A DNA stretch of 64,000 nucleotides from contig JAFGEZ010000015.1 in NCBI GenBank assembly GCA_016931295.1, forward strand, positions 51,559 through 115,558, written 5' to 3'. The notes beneath the pieces were generated by a model. It did no database searches. It was not told the origin of the DNA and was given only the letters and a program-made list of their open reading frames with translations. Positions 32,839 to 40,942 of this stretch are shown one piece after another (the stretch's first letter is position 1; each line of letters starts with the position of its first letter). The position numbers were made by a program, and so were the translations under genes. The stretch is from Candidatus Krumholzibacteriota bacterium (GTDB lineage Bacteria; Krumholzibacteriota; Krumholzibacteriia; Krumholzibacteriales; Krumholzibacteriaceae).

Positions 32839-33549
32839 TCAGCTACCCTTGACGAGAACGATCTTCTTGAACCTTTCCAACGAACCGTTTTTCAGGAACA
32901 CTACTCTGCCGTCATTTTCCAGCACCTTTTCTACAACTGAATCGACCGCATCATCGAATTCATCCTGAATATCCAACTCTTCTGAGACGAAAAAATATGA
33001 ACCCGCTTTACGGATAGCGCCCTTCAAAGAATAATCTTCTTCTACGAACAAGGTGTCTCCAGCCGTTGATCTGATTGATTTTGCCACCGCATTGATACCG
33101 GAAACGACGTTCTTTGCCCTTTCCGCAGTCTCCAGGTTGTATGCTGATTGTGCCCGCGAACCTGCCATTGCCCTCTTGACGATAGCCCATGTGATCTTCC
33201 CCAGATCGGATGGAGAAGCCGCGATATAATCTCCTTCGACCCTGCCCAGTAAAACGTCCCGATGAGATGTCACCTCGTCAAAGATGGAAAGGTCGCTCCT
33301 GCTTCCGACAACGATGAATTGAAGAGGGTCTTGCAATAGATAGTGATCAAAGTGCTGATCCGCCTTCGTGATAAATTCCTTCAATTCGCTGTCTGTAACA
33401 GGCGGAGCCGCGTCGTCCTTTATGCCCGGCGAGGAACTGATAGGGAACAGCTCGTTCTGGATATCGGTGAGACCGTCACGAAAAGCCTCATAAAGCCTGC
33501 TGGCAGAACCGCTCAAGGAGAGGACGTAATAATGTGTGGACAGTCTCAT
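32839..33549 (-). CDS. baeRF-like protein (bacterial homologue of archaeal/eukaryotic release factor 1)
   Basis: The 236-residue protein starts RLSTHYYVLSLSGSASRLYEA and contains LQFIVVGSRSDLSIFDE and SHRDVLLGRVEGDY in its middle part, then a C-terminal domain ending VDSVVEKVLENDGRVVFL. These match the baeRF group (bacterial relatives of eRF1/Pelota domains 2 and 3) that have been predicted to act on stalled ribosomes or under stress. The fold assignment comes from pattern memory, so moderate confidence. It sits in the island beside lmo0937-type and OmpA genes, a grouping I associate with general stress response. Confidence 0.65.
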   Translation of the reverse strand: MRLSTHYYVLSLSGSASRLYEAFRDGLTDIQNELFPISSSPGIKDDAAPPVTDSELKEFITKADQHFDHYLLQDPLQFIVVGSRSDLSIFDEVTSHRDVLLGRVEGDYIAASPSDLGKITWAIVKRAMAGSRAQSAYNLETAERAKNVVSGINAVAKSIRSTAGDTLFVEEDYSLKGAIRKAGSYFFVSEELDIQDEFDDAVDSVVEKVLENDGRVVFLKNGSLERFKKIVLVKGS

Positions 33550-33607
33550 GATCCATTCCCTTACCGGTAATATATCAAGAGGTTGCGCGAATAATTCGCG
33601 TAACGAC

Positions 33608-34675
33608 TTACCGCTTCAATAGCCTCAAGCATTCCCAGCCGGAATGACTTGTTTTGTGCTTTGAACGCCCGAAACGCGGCGGACGATAGAGCACCGTCAT
33701 TCCTGTGTTCATGTCCTGCAGGGCATAGGCAGGATCGTCGGCGCAATCACAGTGTTCAATGGATGACTGTGGCTTATCTTTCAATGCAGTCAACGAACGA
33801 TCATAGATACTGTCGACGGCGCTCAAATATCGCTCGACGCGATCCACATCGTAAACTGCCACGGTAACGGCGGTCTGAATCTTTTCAGCCAGCCTGCCGA
33901 ACGCATCTTGTGCGAAGGTGTTCGCGAACGAGAGGACATCTCCTTCATCAAGGCCGATATCCAATTGCTCAAAAGAGTGGAGATCGAAGTACGACAGGTG
34001 AAGATTGTCAGGCGAAGCGACGATGTAGCGAGCGTAAGGAGCAAGCGCGCCGATAGTATGAGGAGTGCCGCCGAAACAAGTGGAAAGAACAACGAGATCG
34101 ACTTTCCCTGAATCATTCGTGATGCGATCGAGCCCCTCCGCAAGATCATCCACCGTAAACATCTTTTTCCTGTAGGACGCGTCGTATCCGGCCACGCTGA
34201 ATTCGGGGATCTCGTGCCCGAAGTACAGGAACAATCTCACCAGATCAGGCGATTCCTTCGCGTGAAAACTGTTATATAGTTCTATCTCGGGGGCGAAACG
34301 AGATTGTCCCTGGTCGCGCCAGTAGGATTCTTCTGCGAGAAGGCGGCCATTCCGGTAGTAGTACAGATTTCCGTCACGTCGGGGGAAGAAAATCAGGAAA
34401 TGTCTCCTGTGTTTCTCGTGAAAAATGAACACCTCGGCTTGTTTGTTCTTTTCCGCAACCGCTTTCGCCTTCGCGAGTGTCACCTCGTCTGCTCTGTGCG
34501 CGTTGCCGTCTGAATCATGATAGAGGTAGCTGCCGTCCCCGTGGATTATGAATACAATTGAATAGCGTGGAGGAAGACTGCCATCATCGCCCGTCAGGCT
34601 GGGGCGTTGAGCTGGAGGAATGGAGCTGCACGAAAAGAGGATCAACGCGAGCGCCACGCATGTGATGTTCTTCAT
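33608..34675 (-). CDS. caspase/clostripain-like lipoprotein
   Basis: A lipoprotein signal (ALILFSC) precedes a 355-residue protein. Blocks YSIVFIIHGDGSYLYHD near residue 40, VDLVVLSTCFGGTPHTIGAL near 195 and YARYIVASPDNLHLSYFD near 217 resemble the core strands of caspase-hemoglobinase-fold peptidases (C11 clostripain/C14). The candidate nucleophile is the Cys in LSTC. The His of the dyad is less obvious: in the family it precedes the Cys within an HG motif, and IIHGDG could be that. I therefore call it caspase-like with caution. I start at ATG 34675. Substrate and role are unknown; in an envelope-stress island it might be a regulatory protease. Confidence 0.5.
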   Translation of the reverse strand: MKNITCVALALILFSCSSIPPAQRPSLTGDDGSLPPRYSIVFIIHGDGSYLYHDSDGNAHRADEVTLAKAKAVAEKNKQAEVFIFHEKHRRHFLIFFPRRDGNLYYYRNGRLLAEESYWRDQGQSRFAPEIELYNSFHAKESPDLVRLFLYFGHEIPEFSVAGYDASYRKKMFTVDDLAEGLDRITNDSGKVDLVVLSTCFGGTPHTIGALAPYARYIVASPDNLHLSYFDLHSFEQLDIGLDEGDVLSFANTFAQDAFGRLAEKIQTAVTVAVYDVDRVERYLSAVDSIYDRSLTALKDKPQSSIEHCDCADDPAYALQDMNTGMTVLYRPPRFGRSKHKTSHSGWECLRLLKR

Positions 34676-34795
34676 GGCGCATGAGTATGTATGCGTGGTG
34701 CTCGCGAAAGGTTTATAGGATTGGCTTCTCATGCAAAGTTCCTGATTTGCCCTCGATGTGCGACTAGCCCGCAACAACGACCATTTTGACGACTA

Positions 34796-35233
34796 TCAAG
34801 TAACAAGAATTATCAGGATGACTATCAGGAGTGCCGTGACGACACCCATGGTAATCGTCTTGTCGGCCTGTTCCATATCCTGCATGACGTAATCGGAGAA
34901 AGTGTCGAGTTGGTCATCGGGAACACGTTCATACCCGTTGTTGCCCGCGAGCTCGTCTGTTTTCTCCTGGATCGAGGTCCTGAAGTGACCCATGTTTTCG
35001 CGATCGGCCTCGGAAACAAGGGATGAGTTCTCGACCCTTTCCAGCGCCTTGGACATTCTCTGCAGTTCGATGTTGAGAATCTCACGCTTCTGTGATGGAT
35101 CGTCTGTCGCTTTCACTTTGCAGACGGTGTCGTTGAAATATCCCTGCACTCTTTCCTGTCCCATCGCGATTCCCGCGTAAGCCAGGACAAATGTGAGTAC
35201 AAATACTCCCAAAACCATTCGTTTGAACATCAT
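34796..35233 (-). CDS. exported protein with C-terminal membrane anchor, unknown family
   Basis: A 145-residue protein with an N-terminal signal peptide (MVLGVFVLTFVLAYAGIAMG), a helical charged middle (LNIELQRMSKALERVENSS) with one Cys, and a C-terminal membrane helix (VVTALLIVILIILVT) reaching the last residue. That topology suggests a tail-anchored periplasmic coiled-coil. I do not recognise a family. It is upstream of the caspase-like gene in the same direction, with a 120-base gap. Confidence 0.6.
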   Translation of the reverse strand: MMFKRMVLGVFVLTFVLAYAGIAMGQERVQGYFNDTVCKVKATDDPSQKREILNIELQRMSKALERVENSSLVSEADRENMGHFRTSIQEKTDELAGNNGYERVPDDQLDTFSDYVMQDMEQADKTITMGVVTALLIVILIILVT

Positions 35234-35386
35234 GACCCCTTTCGAAATACAATATGGAAAGGATTTACCTGCTCTACCTCAACGGCCTGTCCACCCTCCT
35301 TTCACGACATTGTTTATTTGGATGCCCTTTGTATGAAATATACCTGTAGATTGCGTAAGCGTAAATCGGCCAAGGGGATGAAAAAG

Positions 35387-35430
35387 GAGCTAGTTCCTAG
35401 GCACGAGTCTTTTCATGTTCGAGCGGGGAA
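35387..35430 (+). repeat. direct repeat, degenerate copy B (inside island)
   Basis: GAGCTAGTTCCTAGGCACGAG.. preceded by GGGATGAAAAA matches the first half of copy C (GAGCTAGTCCCTGAGGGCGAG, also preceded by GGAATGAAAAAA). The second half has diverged. Confidence 0.5.
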
Positions 35431-35457
35431 TAGAAATCTGAATCCGCCAAATCGGAT

Positions 35458-36111
35458 CTATGGTCTGTCCTTGCGGGGGTAGGCTGCTATTTGCAGGCGT
35501 GTATTGAGCGACAGTTTTTCCAATATATTGTGTACATGGCTTTTGACGGTATAGGTGGCGATATGCAGGCTCTCGGCGATTTCCTTGTTGCTCATGCCCT
35601 CGTAAATCAGGGCGATGACATCTCGTTCACGGCTGGTCAACTTTATTGAATTGTCAGAGAAGTGGGTGCCGGTTTTGAGCGCGGATTCGACGATCTGCGC
35701 GAAGAGTGAATTGGTCAAACCCGGTGGAAGCACTTTTGAACCCGCCAGAACGGCCCTGATGGTATCAATGTAATCTTCCGGCGTGGCGCTCTTGAGGATG
35801 AAGCCGCTTCCGCCGGCTTTCACGAACTCGACTATATCGAGCTGTTCAGGAAATATATCCATTGCGATGAGCTTTGCGGTCGGAACTTCCGCAATCAGCG
35901 TTTTCATCAACCCCAGGCTGTCCGCTTTTTCCAGCCCCAGATCCAGAAGAATGACGTCGGGGAGGGAATCGGTCGTTTTCAACTGGTTCAGCACATTGCC
36001 GTCTTCAGATCGCGCGATGACTTGGAAATCGCTCTGGCTTTCGAGCATCGCGGCGATGCCTTCCCTCAGGAGACGGTTGTCTTCGATAAGCAGGATTCGA
36101 ATTTTTGCCAA
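35458..36111 (-). CDS. NarL/LuxR-family response regulator
   Basis: A 217-residue two-domain regulator. The receiver has the acidic pocket E10-D11, the phosphorylation site Asp57 in VILLDLG, and the conserved Lys in FILKSATPED. The C-terminal LuxR helix-turn-helix is LTSRERDVIALIYEGMSNKE followed by TVKSHVHNILEKL. The position usually held by Thr/Ser after strand 4 is Met (IAMDIF), a mild deviation in the switch residue. No histidine kinase is adjacent, so it is an orphan regulator and the natural candidate for controlling the island genes around it. Confidence 0.93.
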   Translation of the reverse strand: MAKIRILLIEDNRLLREGIAAMLESQSDFQVIARSEDGNVLNQLKTTDSLPDVILLDLGLEKADSLGLMKTLIAEVPTAKLIAMDIFPEQLDIVEFVKAGGSGFILKSATPEDYIDTIRAVLAGSKVLPPGLTNSLFAQIVESALKTGTHFSDNSIKLTSRERDVIALIYEGMSNKEIAESLHIATYTVKSHVHNILEKLSLNTRLQIAAYPRKDRP

Positions 36112-36258
36112 TGTAATCCCCCCCTCAGTGAAGGATTATTCGTATGCCGTAGGAGATTTGCTAAAGGGTTCGCTTTAAACCGCATCACGGAGCTATGACG
36201 CTGTTCCACCGTAATGGGTTCGATTGGAGATTATAGCGGCCGATTCATGATTCGTCAA

Positions 36259-37308
36259 TTATCTTATCAGGACGATCTTCTTCGTCTGGTGCAGGTTGCC
36301 GGCGTCGAAGCAGCAGAAATACATGCCGCTGGCAGCTTCACGGCCGGAAGAATCTCGGCCATCCCAGTGTTCTCTGTGTGCCCCCGCTTCGCGATCTTCA
36401 TTCAACAGCTCCCGGGCAAGCCTGCCCGAGACGTCGTAGATGCGGAGGGCGACACGCATCCGGGCGTCAAGGCTGAACGATATGGTCGTGCTTGGATTGA
36501 AGGGATTCGGATAAATCTCTCCGAGACCCGTAGCTGCTGGAACGTGATCATTGCCGGTAATGACAACGTCCTGGACCGCCAGGTTCCAGAAAGCCATCCC
36601 CTTGTATTCGCAGTTGAGATACGATGCGTGCTCGGCGTCGTTTCCGTAAAGTTCCGGATGAAGGTAGGGAACCTGAATTCCGTCGTACAGGTAAGTCGCC
36701 TGGTTTCCCGCGTACCAGCTTTCTATGTCGGCAAAATCGTAGAGCGCCTTTCCGTGAACGGTGCAATAGTCCCGTATCTGGAGGTTCCGCATGTATCTGT
36801 TGAATCCGTAGGATCCCTGCTCCTCCGCCGTCCCGGTGGCGTAGACAAAGGTCACGTCCGGATATTCTTGTTCCAGCTGTTCCATCTCACTCAGGTACAC
36901 ATCGACGTCTGCCGTCGTATATGCGTTGAGATGCGTGCACCAGCAGAACATGAACAAGTTGAAGCGTGGATCGGCATCGAGTTTGGCACGTACTATATCT
37001 GCCCCTCCCAGCTTCCAGAAAGCGTACGGTTCGGTAAGCCCGTTGGAAGAGCAGAGCGCCTCGTCTTCTTCGCACAGGTAGAGGTAAGTCATACAGACGG
37101 CGAAGTCACTGTCCTCAATCCTCCCGAGCCCGACATTGAGCTGCCTGCCATGGGAAAGCCTGATATAGAGCCATTTTACGCTGTTCGCTGCGGCGTGCAC
37201 CTTTTCCAGGTTTATATCCAGATTCGTGTGCCTGTGATCGATGATCGTGCCTGCGTCGGCTGAGGCCGAAAACAGAAGGATCATAATACTGATTAACAGC
37301 TTTTTCAT
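36259..37308 (-). CDS. secreted protein with FlgD/T9SS-like C-terminal domain
   Basis: A signal peptide (1-20) is followed by a globular region of ~250 residues with several Cys (CMTYLYLCEEDEALC, FCWCTHLNAY). A linker follows, then a C-terminal ~85-residue Ig-like domain with YPNPFNPSTTISF, VALRIYDVSGRLAREL and SGMYFC, ending KKIVLIR. That tail is the FlgD-Ig or type-IX-secretion sorting-like domain typical of FCB and related candidate phyla. The globular part has VKWLYIRLSHGR and IRDYCTVHGKALYDFADIE, which recall SGNH-like or glycoside hydrolase folds, but I cannot assign it. It is the rightmost gene of the island. Confidence 0.75.
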   Translation of the reverse strand: MKKLLISIMILLFSASADAGTIIDHRHTNLDINLEKVHAAANSVKWLYIRLSHGRQLNVGLGRIEDSDFAVCMTYLYLCEEDEALCSSNGLTEPYAFWKLGGADIVRAKLDADPRFNLFMFCWCTHLNAYTTADVDVYLSEMEQLEQEYPDVTFVYATGTAEEQGSYGFNRYMRNLQIRDYCTVHGKALYDFADIESWYAGNQATYLYDGIQVPYLHPELYGNDAEHASYLNCEYKGMAFWNLAVQDVVITGNDHVPAATGLGEIYPNPFNPSTTISFSLDARMRVALRIYDVSGRLARELLNEDREAGAHREHWDGRDSSGREAASGMYFCCFDAGNLHQTKKIVLIR

Positions 37309-37614
37309 TCCCTGTCCCTCCATCCCTCCAGAGAACCATGTGTTCTTTAGAAACTGCTTTCACCGTGCAGCACCACGTGCAGAGGAGAATGTGATATTTG
37401 TCCGGTGAAGTTACCCTCGTAATAAATATACGCACAAAGCATTCACCGGAAAATCGCCCACAGGAATGAAAAAAGAGCTAGTCCCTGAGGGCGAGCCCCC
37501 TGCACGTAATCGATCGGTATTCAGGAAGATATCCAATGTGCCATGACCGTGTAGGTCACAAACCGGCAGAACAACGGGGATAGGCGTACAACCGGAGTTA
37601 TCCACCCTCCGGGC
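37309..37614. other. intergenic region at the right island edge
   Basis: The 306-base gap holds repeat copy C and a composition change from the low-GC island to the GC-rich efflux operon. No gene is credible; a short minus-strand frame here exists only because the repeat is open in that frame, and it shares a ten-residue block with a frame over copy A. Confidence 0.6.
37475..37520 (+). repeat. direct repeat, copy C (right flank of low-GC island)
   Basis: GAGCTAGTCCCTGAGGGCG.. to ..TAATCGATCGGTAT, same orientation as copy A. Together A and C bracket the low-GC block exactly. Confidence 0.75.
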
Positions 37615-38931
37615 TCAGTCCGCCTGTCGGTCGAACCGCAGCGTCACCGTCGTTCCCTCGCCCTCGCGGCTCTCCATCTCGATCGAGCCGCCGTGGGCCT
37701 CCATGATCCGGCGGGCGAGGTGCAGGCCGAGCCCGTAGCCCCCCGTGCCCTTCGTGCGCGACTTGTCCACCCGGTAGAACGGCTCGAAAACGAAGGAGAG
37801 CTCCTTCTCGGGGATCCCGCAGCCGTGGTCGCGGACGGTGACGGTCCAGCCGTTTGGGGTATCGGCGAGACCCACCTCGACAGGCCGGTTCTCCGCGGGT
37901 GAGTACTTGATCGCGTTGGCGACGATGTTGGCGAGAACCATCCGCACGCGCGCCGCGTCGGCGGTAACGACCGCCGCGGCGTCGGGCAGGTCGAGCCTTA
38001 TGCCGGGTGCCCGCTCCGCGTACCCGGCGACGACGTTTTCGAGCAGATCGCGGAGATCCGTCTCGCGCAGATCGAGCGCGCCGTGGGCGCTCTGGAGGCG
38101 GGCGCTCTCGAGGATCTCGGTGACCATCGCCTCGAGTTCGCCGATGTCGGCGATGAGGTTGTTCCGTTCCCCGCTCTCCTCCATCATCTCGAGCGACACG
38201 CGCATCCTGGTGAGCGGCGAGCGGAACTCGTGGCTCACGTCGAGCAGGAGCTGGTCGCGGCTCTCGATCATCCCGGCGATCGCCTGGCGCATCCCGTTGA
38301 AGGAGCGGACCATCAAGCCGAGCTCGTCATGGCGGCGCGAGTCGATCTCGAAATCGAGCTCCCCGGCGGCCACCCGGGTGACGGCGTCGTGCAGCACGGC
38401 GAGGGGACGCTGCTGCCAGCGCAACCCCAGGTAGATGACGACCAGCATGAGCGTCGTGTAGAGGAGCTGGAAGGCGAGCAGGAGCTCGCCGATGTACGGG
38501 ATGCTCTCCTCCCGGCGCTGCAGGAGGAACTCGTAGCGGACGCCCTCGCGGAGAACGGCCACCTGCAGGCCGCGGTCGAAGCCGACCCGGACGTTCGGCA
38601 GGCCGTGCTGCTCGAGCTCATCGTCGACGAGCCGCGGGATGCCGGCCGCGCTCTCCCACGTGTAGCCGCCGGTGACGATGCGGATTCCGAATCCGAGCCG
38701 GTCGGCGATCGTCGCAGCGCGGAGCGTGTCGGGGGGCGAGCCGATGTCGTCGATGACGTAGTTGCAGAGGTTGACGATGTTGTCGGTCTTCCGCCCGTGC
38801 CGGTGGGGATGGAGGATGCGCATGTGCGTCTCGACCGTTGCCCAGGAGACGAGGATGTAGCTCGCCAGGATGATGATGAGGATCTTGGCGTTGAGGGAGC
38901 GGCGGATCCAGTCGAGCGGGTGGCGGATCAC
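37615..38931 (-). CDS. sensor histidine kinase of the efflux operon
   Basis: A 438-residue membrane kinase. TM1 (KILIIILASYILVSWATV) and TM2 (LLLAFQLLYTTLMLVVIYLG) enclose a periplasmic sensor of ~120 residues with a His-rich start (HMRILHPHRHGRK) that could bind a metal. HAMP, HisKA (DVSHEFRSPLTRMR, phospho-His in SHEF) and HATPase (NIVANAIKYSP, HGCGIPEKEL, GGYGLGL) follow. The start is GTG 38931, overlapping the regulator stop (GTGA). It is the last gene of the MFP-RND-TolC operon, so it most likely senses the exported compound or envelope damage. Confidence 0.94.
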   Translation of the reverse strand: MIRHPLDWIRRSLNAKILIIILASYILVSWATVETHMRILHPHRHGRKTDNIVNLCNYVIDDIGSPPDTLRAATIADRLGFGIRIVTGGYTWESAAGIPRLVDDELEQHGLPNVRVGFDRGLQVAVLREGVRYEFLLQRREESIPYIGELLLAFQLLYTTLMLVVIYLGLRWQQRPLAVLHDAVTRVAAGELDFEIDSRRHDELGLMVRSFNGMRQAIAGMIESRDQLLLDVSHEFRSPLTRMRVSLEMMEESGERNNLIADIGELEAMVTEILESARLQSAHGALDLRETDLRDLLENVVAGYAERAPGIRLDLPDAAAVVTADAARVRMVLANIVANAIKYSPAENRPVEVGLADTPNGWTVTVRDHGCGIPEKELSFVFEPFYRVDKSRTKGTGGYGLGLHLARRIMEAHGGSIEMESREGEGTTVTLRFDRQAD

Positions 38932-39626
38932 GGCGACTCCTCCCCGATGAACGAGTAGCCGGTGCCCCATGCCGTCTTGATGAACCGCGGCCGCTTCGGG
39001 TCGTCGCCGAGCTTCTGGCGCAGCCGGGAGACGGCGACGTCGAGGGATCGGTCGACGGCGCTCCGCTCGATCCCCCTGATCTCGCCAGCCAGCGTGTCGC
39101 GGCCGACGGCCTCGCCGGCGCGGCTGACGAGCGCGGCGAGGATGCCGAACTCGAGGTCGGTGAGGGCGACCGGTTCGCCGGCGAGCTCGACCGAGCCGCG
39201 GTCCGTGTCGACGGCGAGGTCGCCGAACCGCCGCACGCCGCCGGTGCCCTCGCCGGGGACGGCCCGGTGGCGCCGCAGGACGGTCTGGATGCGGGCGACG
39301 AGCTCGCGGGGATCGAAGGGCTTGGGAAGGTAGTCGTCGGCGCCGAGCTCGAGGCCGGCGATCCGGTCGTCGACGTCCCCGCGCGCGGTGAGCATGATGA
39401 CGGGGACGTCGCCCCGGCCGCGCATCTCGCGAAGGGCCTCGAAGCCGTCCATTTCCGGCATCATCACGTCGAGGATGACGAGGTCGGGTCGTTCTGTCTC
39501 GAGCAGGCGCAGCCCCTCTGTCGGCCGCGTCGCCGAGACGACGGCGAGGCCGAACGCGTCGAGGTACCGCCCGAGGCGTTCGTTCAGCTTCGCGTCGTCG
39601 TCGATGATGAGGATCGTCGCATCCAT
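38928..39626 (-). CDS. OmpR-family response regulator
   Basis: A 232-residue regulator with receiver residues D10-D11, phospho-acceptor D53 in VILDVMMPEMDG, and Lys in DDYLPKPFDPRELVARI. The winged-helix DNA-binding domain (LTDLEFGILAALVSR, then IERSAVDRSLDVAVSRLRQK) is of the OmpR/CpxR kind. It partners the kinase with which it overlaps by four bases and sits 20 bases after the TolC gene, so the efflux operon encodes its own two-component control. Confidence 0.95.
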   Translation of the reverse strand: MDATILIIDDDAKLNERLGRYLDAFGLAVVSATRPTEGLRLLETERPDLVILDVMMPEMDGFEALREMRGRGDVPVIMLTARGDVDDRIAGLELGADDYLPKPFDPRELVARIQTVLRRHRAVPGEGTGGVRRFGDLAVDTDRGSVELAGEPVALTDLEFGILAALVSRAGEAVGRDTLAGEIRGIERSAVDRSLDVAVSRLRQKLGDDPKRPRFIKTAWGTGYSFIGEESP

Positions 39627-39646
39627 CGCGTACCGCTTTTCCCCCG

Positions 39647-40942
39647 TCAGTTCGAGGCCGCTTTGGCCGTGGTGACGAGCCGGCCGGCGATGCGGTCGAG
39701 CTCGATCTCGCCGAGCCGCGCGTCGTAGCGAGCCGTCGAGACGTTCGTTTCGGCGCGTATGAGGTTGAGCTGGGCCTCGCGGAACTGCGTGGAGGTCACC
39801 TGGCCAAGGTCGTAGAGCTTGCTCGTCTGCGAGAAGTTCACACGGGCCGACTCGAGGTTGCGTTTCTCGAGGGCGAGCACCGTCCGGCTGTTCCGGTACG
39901 ACTCGTACGCGCCCGCGAGGGCCTCCTCGAGCTCGAGGCGCGCCTGCTTCTCGAGAAGTTCGCCCGTGCGGACGAGGAGCGAGGCGTTCTTCGAGTCCAC
40001 GCGCTTCTGGAAGCCGTCGAAGAGGTTGAGACTCACCGCGGCGCGCACGTTCCAGCTCCGGTCGTTCTCGTCGAGCGTCACATCGTAGTCCGGCGCCGTG
40101 CGATCGTAACCGTACGAGGCGGAGAGGTCGAGCCGCGGCAGCCAGGCGGCTCGCGCGATCGCCTTGCCGTGTCTCGCCTGATCGAGGGATTCGATGCTCG
40201 AGAGGTAGGCGGCGTTGCGTTCCGTCGCCTCGGCGCGCAGCGTCTCGTAGTCGGCCGGTTCGGCGAACTCGACGGCGGTGTCGATCTCGACGTCGGCGTG
40301 GACGTCGCGGTCGAGGAGGACGTTGAGGCGCCGTTTCGCCTCGTCCCAGGCGTAGGCGGCCTGGACGACCGTGACGGTATCGCTGTTGAAGTCGACCTCG
40401 GCGGCGAGAACGTCGATCGTGCCACCCTGGCCGTAGTCGGCGCGCTTGCGGGCGCGCTCCACGCGCTCGCTCGAGATCCCGAGGAGTTGCTCGGCGATCC
40501 GGAGGTTCTCCCGCGCGGCGGCGGCGCCGTAGTAGGCGCCGGCGACCTGGACGAGAATCCGTTCGATCTGGTCGCGCGCGTCGAGCTCCCCCTGCCGTCC
40601 GGCGGAGGCGAGGCGCCGGTAGCGGTAGACGTTGCCGAAACCGTCGAAGAGGGTCCAGGAGGCCGTCACGTCGGCGCTGTTCATCGTCATCCGCGACTCC
40701 GGCCCCGCGGCCGGGTCGGTGTCGATGTAGTTCGACGAGCCGGTGAGATCGATCCTCGGCAGAAGGCCCGCTCCCCCGATATGCGCGCTGTTGTCCGCGA
40801 TCTCGGCGCTGTTCCGCGCCACGGCGATGAGCGGGTTGCGCGCGATGGCGAGCGCCACCGCCTCCTCGAAGGTCAGCGTCTCGGCCGCGGCGGAGGCGGC
40901 GGCCAGCACCAGCAGGGTTCCTGCGATCGTCAGTCGTTTCAT
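39647..40942 (-). CDS. TolC-family outer-membrane efflux protein
   Basis: The 431-residue protein has a signal peptide (1-20) and the TolC double repeat of long helices and short barrel strands: LTFEEAVALAIARNP at the start of repeat one, ADVTASWTLFDGFGNVYRYR, then in repeat two NVRAAVSLNLFDGFQKR and LYDLGQVTSTQFREAQLNLI. It forms the outer-membrane channel for the RND pump next to it; the stop of the RND gene overlaps this ATG (ATGA). Length and motifs are complete. Confidence 0.93.
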   Translation of the reverse strand: MKRLTIAGTLLVLAAASAAAETLTFEEAVALAIARNPLIAVARNSAEIADNSAHIGGAGLLPRIDLTGSSNYIDTDPAAGPESRMTMNSADVTASWTLFDGFGNVYRYRRLASAGRQGELDARDQIERILVQVAGAYYGAAAARENLRIAEQLLGISSERVERARKRADYGQGGTIDVLAAEVDFNSDTVTVVQAAYAWDEAKRRLNVLLDRDVHADVEIDTAVEFAEPADYETLRAEATERNAAYLSSIESLDQARHGKAIARAAWLPRLDLSASYGYDRTAPDYDVTLDENDRSWNVRAAVSLNLFDGFQKRVDSKNASLLVRTGELLEKQARLELEEALAGAYESYRNSRTVLALEKRNLESARVNFSQTSKLYDLGQVTSTQFREAQLNLIRAETNVSTARYDARLGEIELDRIAGRLVTTAKAASN

